The translations under genes and the position numbers were made by a program. DNA of 64,000 nucleotides, from the NCBI GenBank assembly GCA_008711295.1, contig VUYV01000217.1, forward strand, positions 70,457-134,456, written 5' to 3'. Below the pieces are notes generated by a model, which saw only the letters and a program-made list of their open reading frames with translations, had not been told where the DNA came from and did not search any database. Origin of the DNA: Anarhynchus alexandrinus (lineage: Eukaryota; Chordata; Aves; Charadriiformes; Charadriidae). Positions 59,001-64,000 of this stretch are shown here, piece by piece. Every line of letters begins with the position of its first letter. Within the stretch, counting starts at the first letter, position 1.

Positions 59001-61704
59001 ATATCCATGAGCACATGACAGGCACATAAACTTCACATACAGAACCCATATTTATGGCCATAGAGTCAAAAAGAACTTTCTGCACAATTTTAACTCTTCC
59101 TCCTAAAGCTTTCGCTCATGGACACCTTCAACATGAGTGGTGCTCGGTTGCCTGTGCCTGCAGCAGCTGTTTTTGAGTGTTCCCTCTATTTTGCCTTGCT
59201 AGCAACTCCCACAATCTGTCTTTGGAAGCTGTCTCCAAGTGGGGAATAAACCAGATCAGTAAAACAGTGCTGTGGACATTGAAAGGAGTTTGGGTGCCTC
59301 AGACGTTGGAGCATGTTTATTGTGTTGGTCTGAGGACTTACAGCACTGAATTTCAGGAGTCTTCCTTGACAAGAATTAACCAGACCTTGCAGAGAAGCAA
59401 CGTGTGGGGGAAAGGTTTCCTGTGACTTGGGGACAACCCAAATAGTTGCCACCCTTCCCTTCCCTTCCTGTACTTCCCTACAACATTTGCTTACGCAGTT
59501 CCAACTTGGGCAGGCAACGCAGGCAAATGTGTCTTTCACTACACAGCCCTGAGTCATCTTTATGGCAAAAATTTCTGTATGCTGGGGGAAGCAAAAGCCC
59601 TGCTGTCACTGCTAAAAACAAGTTCTTAGTACGAGTCATGTGGGAAAAAAAATAACAAATGGTGATATCACACACACACACGCACATGTACACACACACA
59701 CACACTCACTCATGAGGTAGGTTGGAAATCGGATTTTCCTAACTTTCGAATATTTAGCTTTGTAATTTTCTCTTACCAAATTTTTAGCTTTTTGTGTGCA
59801 TACAAATACTGTTTGGTTTTTTTTTAAAAAAAACCCAAATGAATAAAACATTCCCAACAGACTTTCAGTACAGGTTGAATCCTTGCCCATGCTCATGCCT
59901 GTGTATCTTGAGTTAGCAGAGGCAGGGCCACGGCAGGCTGTCATTTTGCAGTGGCATGATGTGAGGCGCCTTCGGGAGTACCCAGAGACGCCTGCACTTA
60001 TGGCATTCAAAGAGAAACGCTGAGACTCAGAACCCCTGGGTATTCTCGAGTGCTTGCAGACATAGATCCATTCCCCTCAACCCTCACTCAGCCCCAAAGG
60101 GATTCCTCTGTTACCTCTTCATTTCCTAGACTTCCATCCCTTATATCTGCCTTATTCTCTTTGCTTGTTTGGTCCTTCGGCTTCCCTGTGCAAAAGGCTG
60201 TGCTGCTCAGTCTTTTTGCCCAGCTAGTTCTCATTTTGGGCTCCTTTTTCAAGATTCATTTCCCTGCATTTCTGCTGGGGGGAATTTTTTACATCTTACA
60301 AAACCACAAATAATCTTATACAGGCCAAAGGGGGCTATATATTTAAAACTGGGCAAGTGCTTAAGTATTTAGCTGAGTTGATGAATTAAGAATAAACCTG
60401 TCAGTCTGCAGTCCTTTGACGTTAGTATTTTCTTACAATGTAAAAACCAAGTGGAAGTTCCAAGCCAGAATATTGCATTGCTTTTAAAAGTTCAAGCTGA
60501 ATGTTAAGAAGTTGCAAGCTCCTCTTTCTTTGTATTTTAGTCATTGTGTGAATGAACAGCAAAGTTAACATGCAAATACATGTCTTTTTTTCTCTTTAGT
60601 GTTTATCCAAAAGGTTTAAAGGGGCACATACTTCTTCATGTTGCGAAACTGGAAGAAGTTACCGAAAGGGACCTCAGAAGCAACTTCACGTGCTTTGCTG
60701 AGAATTCGGTGGGGAATGCCACCGCTGTGATCCAGCTGAAAAGAAAGCAGAGAGGTAAAACCATTTGCTCTTGAAGACACATTTTGATTTACTCACTGCT
60801 ACAAATTCATTCCCCATTGACACTGGCTTTTTAGCCAGCTGCAGAAGTTCCTTGAAGCTGGATGAGAAAAGTTTGATTTGTCAGATGTCTGGAAAGGCAC
60901 ATTATTCTGAGGAGTACTCAGAAGGACGGGGGTATATGGGGACTTACTGCAGGCAGGTGGGGCAACTGGGAGGAAGAAAAGGAGAGTAGCATCTCTGAGC
61001 ATTAATAGGCAACTTACTAAAGTGAAGCAGAGCAGCTGCTGAAAATAATAGTATTACTTGATTTTTCTGCTTGTTTCCCCAGTCCTTAGCATGCATGTTT
61101 CTAAGAAGTTACCATAACTGATATGAATGTGGCAGCCTTTCAAGCAAAGGCCAAAACCAGAATCAGTGTGGAAATTAAAAATTAAACTGTTGAACCGTAG
61201 TTCACAGTGGAGATTCATCATTGGAGTGGCACAGGAAGTCTCCAGTGGGGCACTGTGTGCAGCTATGTGTGTTCTGACGTGACTTTTCCATCTCAAGTGG
61301 TGGACCGTTTTCTCTGTGCCTTCCATCGCAGATTGGCTTTTCATACCATCAAGGAGATACCATTCAAAAAAGGTCCCTAATGGTAGACTGGAACTCTATG
61401 TTAAGGTTTGCAGCTAAACGAATTCCTGACTTCCCTAAAGTTTGCCAGTGGGGCAAGAATGAAGATTGTGAGATAGTTTGCCCCCGTTTCTGGACTGAGT
61501 TTTTCATCTAAGTGTCAACATTGTTTTGGAAAGTCTGAGTTACGATAGACCCTTTTCTTTCTACAGTGTATCTCTTATATATACTATGCAGTGCCATTTC
61601 TACGCTATTTGCGTTGCTTTTGTGCACTGCCTTTATTTACCAGTACTGGATTGAAATAGTGCTGATGTACCGAAGTTATTTGGTCCACAACGAAACTACA
61701 GGAG
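53013..61704 (+). CDS. IL18RAP: Interleukin-18 receptor accessory protein, 5' part (TIR exons beyond window)
   Basis: Eight coding exons: 53013-53082, 54144-54444, 54543-54717, 55957-56131, 58429-58497, 58750-58870, 60600-60754, 61567-61704. They give 1204 nt, 401 residues plus one base, all junctions GT-AG and in frame. The product is the signalling partner of IL18R1; it does not bind IL-18 alone but completes the high-affinity complex. Order: signal peptide MLTLCWILALFVSGAE, Ig-like ectodomain to about 355, transmembrane helix about 357-379, then YWIEIVLMYRSYLVHNETTG. It matches remembered human IL18RAP at the leader, EEFVL.C.LP, ITCP/ISCP, DVKWYK, G.YVCDYT, TLE.ELGKPL, FGFERV, VT.RDLR..F.CF..NS.GN and YWIEIVL.YR. 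The start codon is chosen for the leader match; the frame is open upstream to the exon start at 52951. The TIR exons are not found up to base 64000. Same strand as IL18R1, 12.5 kb downstream. Confidence 0.95.
54144..54444 (+). CDS. IL18RAP: IL18RAP exon: Ig domain 1
   Basis: The acceptor is ...gttctttcag and the donor is GTATGT. The exon goes from phase 1 to phase 2. It holds DEEFVLQCALPDKE, HDVKWFWRQKDSQPL, and the Ig signature VRNSASGVYICMIR. It is cysteine-rich at its start (CFSEC). Confidence 0.92.
54543..54717 (+). CDS. IL18RAP: IL18RAP exon: D1 end and first half of Ig domain 2
   Basis: The acceptor is ...tgcattactcag and the donor is GTAAGA. The exon goes from phase 2 to phase 0. It encodes CLKIVLEVQTKKAAKC, GNGNSITCPGSKC and the strand ending KPDVKWYK. 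The intron before it is only 98 bp. Confidence 0.93.
55957..56131 (+). CDS. IL18RAP: IL18RAP exon: second half of Ig domain 2
   Basis: The acceptor is ...cttttcattag and the donor is GTGAGT. The exon goes from phase 0 to phase 1. It carries the signature DKDAGIYVCDYTLYDN and the domain end TAVTVKVI. Confidence 0.93.
58429..58497 (+). CDS. IL18RAP: IL18RAP micro-exon: D2-D3 linker
   Basis: This 69-nt exon has acceptor ...gttaattgcag and donor GTAAGT and is phase 1 at both ends. In the frame set by its neighbours it reads KNTIHPPNFLYPNGVV and TLEAEL, matching the linker of human IL18RAP. A more obvious open frame over the same bases (from 58316) is a decoy. Confidence 0.9.
58750..58870 (+). 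CDS. IL18RAP: IL18RAP exon: first half of Ig domain 3
   Basis: The acceptor is ...tttgttccag and the donor is GTAAGA. The exon goes from phase 1 to phase 2. It encodes GKPLELECRVQFGFERVS and MRVTWKRNNKENINEN. This short exon has no long open frame of its own and was found from the family pattern. Confidence 0.93.
59669..59710 (+). repeat. (CA)n microsatellite
   Basis: Two runs of CA are separated by CGCACATGTA. It lies in the IL18RAP intron between the two halves of Ig domain 3. Confidence 0.9.
60600..60754 (+). CDS. IL18RAP: IL18RAP exon: second half of Ig domain 3
   Basis: The acceptor is ...tctctttag and the donor is GTAAAA. The exon goes from phase 2 to phase 1. It contains LLHVAKLEEVTERDLRSNFT, CFAENSVGNATAVIQLKRK, with sequons NFT and NAT. 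Confidence 0.94.
61567..61704 (+). CDS. IL18RAP: IL18RAP exon: transmembrane segment
   Basis: The acceptor is ...ctttctacag and the donor is GTAAGA. The exon is phase 1 to phase 1. It encodes a roughly 23-residue hydrophobic helix (LYILCSAISTLFALLL region) and QYWIEIVLMYRSYLVHNETT. It ends at the usual point before TIR box 1. Confidence 0.94.
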
Positions 61705-64000
61705 GTAAGAAACATTGTATAATGTTAATTTTCTCCATTTTTTCTACTGCCTTTTGCCACGTGGATTAATCTAGTGTGAAATAAACATTTAATTAAATTC
61801 TCTAAATGACCCTGTCCCTTTGAGCCTATACAAAGGTTGTTAAAGCTAGCAAGATGTTCAGTGGATTCAGGTGGAAAAAAAGCCAGGCAGTGTGGATGAA
61901 ATATCTAATACCAACCGAAATGTCACAGTTAGCCTTTTACAAGATCCCTAATTTACCCATGGAAGATTAGAGTAGGAACTTGGATTTAGGCAGTCCCTTA
62001 GCAGGGAGTAATAGAACATCTCCAACATTTAACCTCATTCTACCAAAGTGTTCAACAGAACCTGTGGACAAGAATCAAATGTCCTTCAGAGCTAAGTGAA
62101 GGATTCCAGAGTCTATTGTATTTTTCACTTGAAGCCAAATAAGTTTGCAGAAGAACAAACAAAGGAGAGAAATAAGATGATACAGGGCACCAACTGAGAA
62201 GTGTACATTTGGGAAATATTCATATTTCCTTTCTAAAAATTATATCTACCAACCTGACATTTACACCAGAGAGATCAGCTTCCAATATTTCAAATCTCTG
62301 TAGTAGCATTGCCCCATCATCTCAGTTAAAATGGGCCTCCAACATAGTAGGCAGTGTAAAAATGTATCAGAAATGACAGTGCCTACTTCAAAGAACTTAA
62401 GATACAATTTTCTTACATGGATTGAAAGAAATCTGATAGTATGTGCGCAAAGAAATTTTTCTAAAAATTCTTGAATCTTGGTGCAGCTTGAGACACAGGC
62501 ATCTGAGTCTGCTTTTATGTCTGCATGTGTATATGCAGATAATACGTGAGTGTGAAATAACTGTGTCTAGATATATATAAGTATATATGCAATGAGATAA
62601 TTAACTGCCCTTTTGAAAAGTATTTTTGTGAGTCCTAAGGCAGCTGGCAAAAGTGATTCGGGAAATCACTCAAAATTTCCCCTCTATTTGCTAGCAAATT
62701 GATTTAAGAACCTCTGGAAGTCCCCTTAGAGCTCACCCTATATGTGAGTAGTACAGAGACAGACCTACCAAGATTTGTGCACTGAAGTTGAAGACACTGC
62801 TGGGTTCCACCGTGGCAGCCTCTGTCCCGCTCCCTGACTCTCATGTATTGCCCGCACACAGCACCGTTTGCAGCGTGGGGGGATGGAGTGTGCAGACCAG
62901 CTGTGCCTACCCAGATAGTTTTCTGCCTAAGGTGATTTGCCATAAAATGTGTTCTCACCTGCAGGATTATGTCCTTCTCACTTCATGTGGATGAGTATCA
63001 AGCCATCTGAGGTCTGAAAGGGGTTGGTCATAGAGCAGCAAAGCAGCAGTTATGACTTAATTTTGCTGTTTCTTCCTTTCCATCATTTCTTCTCTCCCAC
63101 CCCTCTTAGCACAGAACCAGAGAATTGCAGAATCCCACAAGGTTGGAAGGGGCCCCTGGGAGTTGTCTAATCCCATACCCTGCCCAAAACAGAGCCAACC
63201 TAGGCCAGGTTGCTCAGGACCCTGTGGAAAGAGAATCCACGGCCTCTCTGGACAATGTGCTCCAGTGTTTGACCACTCTCACAGTGCAGACTTTTTCACT
63301 AATATCTCATGAGAATTTCCCTTGTTGCAACTTGTGTCTGTTGCCTCCTTTTCTGCTACTGTGCACTTCAAAGAAGAGTCTGTCTCCATCATCTCTGTAC
63401 CCTCTTATTTGCTAGTTGAAGGCAGCAGTAAGGTCATCTTGTTTCTAGTGCCTCTCTAAACCTTGGTCTTCCTCCTTAGCCAATTCAGATATATCTCTTA
63501 AAAATCTTGCTTTCTTCCACAAGGAGAAAGAAACAGTGAAGAACCTGTGATACTAACATTTATAGACCATGTATGCAGTCGCTTTGCATAACTCTGGTAT
63601 TCTTCATTTCCTACCCTTTGGGCGTCTTAAATGTTTGTGCCAAAAGTTCCTCAGATTGTCATTGTCCTTCTGTACAAATCTGGAAAAAAAAATATCCTAG
63701 TGGTGTTTACTGTGTATTTGTTTTTAACTTGCTATTGTAATAGTAATATTATAAAGGAAAACAGTGATGTATTAATTAATGGTTGTGTCTAATAAGATTG
63801 CAGTGACCTCTGTGGGTGAAATGAGGAATAACTGGCTTGTCGTGCAACTTACTGTCACTTAAAAACTATTTTCAAAGGAGCTTCAATTCAGGGTATAGCT
63901 GAATTGAAGTTCAGCTAAACCAATCTAGGGACCCTCTGCCCCACCTTCAATGCCCACACTAGTCCTGTGTGCCTGCTGTTGGTGATTCACTCTTGTGGGC
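61705..64000. other. IL18RAP intron before the TIR exons (incomplete)
   Basis: No box 1 exon (an expected DxxxFDAFxSY-like reading) is found to the window end, so this intron is at least 2.3 kb. It contains a TA-rich stretch near 62570-62590 and the CR1 fragment at 63112-63470. Confidence 0.6.
63112..63470 (-). repeat. CR1 LINE 3' end, older subfamily
   Basis: The stretch AGAATCCCACAAGGTTGGAAGG followed by GTTGCTCAGGACCCTGTGG and TCTCTGGACAATGTGCTCCAGTGTTTGACCAC-type blocks is the inverted CR1 3' region. The tail is degraded, so it is an older copy. Confidence 0.85.

Larger units (their letters stand above)
53083..61566. other. IL18RAP introns within the window
   Basis: Introns 53083-54143, 54718-55956, 56132-58428, 58498-58749, 58871-60599 and 60755-61566 carry no CR1 or LTR I can recognise. 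A short imperfect hairpin (ATTAGGCTTTTGAAAAAGGCCTAAT) lies at about 53936-53960, and a CA repeat at 59669-59710. Confidence 0.5.

Noticed and set aside
61705..64000. Search for the IL18RAP TIR exons
   Set aside because: No frame with box 1 or box 2 character was found. The exons are taken to lie beyond the window.
1..64000. Search for CRISPR arrays, operons, tRNA or rRNA genes
   Set aside because: This is vertebrate nuclear DNA. No regular spacer arrays or recognisable tRNA/rRNA sequence were seen.

Overview
This is a 64 kb stretch of a bird genome. The evidence is the repeat content: many CR1 LINE 3' ends with their ATTCTRTG-type tails, plus avian ERVL-like LTRs, and no Alu or L1. The species cannot be named from the sequence. 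The window holds an interleukin-1 receptor family cluster of three genes, all on the + strand, head to tail, in the same order as the mammalian cluster: the 3' end of IL1RL1 (ST2), a complete IL18R1, and IL18RAP without its TIR exons.

Layout. About 1.7-8.2 kb: last three coding exons of IL1RL1 (transmembrane exon, two TIR exons) and a short 3' UTR. 8.2-20.5 kb: intergenic DNA with one intact solo LTR flanked by a perfect 5-bp target-site duplication, two + strand CR1 copies, a GC/CpG-rich block and a roughly 0.5 kb C-rich minisatellite. 20.6-40.5 kb: IL18R1, ten coding exons, 565 codons, all reading frames joining cleanly at GT-AG junctions. 40.5-52.9 kb: 3' UTR candidates, unassigned DNA and a nested CR1 pair containing an 81-base assembly gap. 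53.0-61.7 kb: eight exons of IL18RAP (start codon, signal peptide, Ig region, transmembrane segment). Its TIR exons must lie beyond base 64000.

How the genes work together. IL18R1 (ligand-binding chain) and IL18RAP (accessory chain) are the two halves of the IL-18 receptor. IL1RL1 is the ST2 receptor chain, which binds IL-33 in mammals. These receptors signal through cytoplasmic TIR domains (MyD88 pathway). Both complete TIR domains seen here keep box 1, box 2 and box 3, so IL1RL1 and IL18R1 look functional.

I found no undescribed gene system. The items most worth a second look are: a probable false or very recent duplication around a single N in an IL18R1 intron; the GC-rich island with minisatellite upstream of IL18R1; the nested CR1 insertion; the LTR insertions around and inside IL18R1; a short upstream ORF before IL18RAP; and the presence of an intact ST2 receptor in a bird, where the ligand is uncertain.
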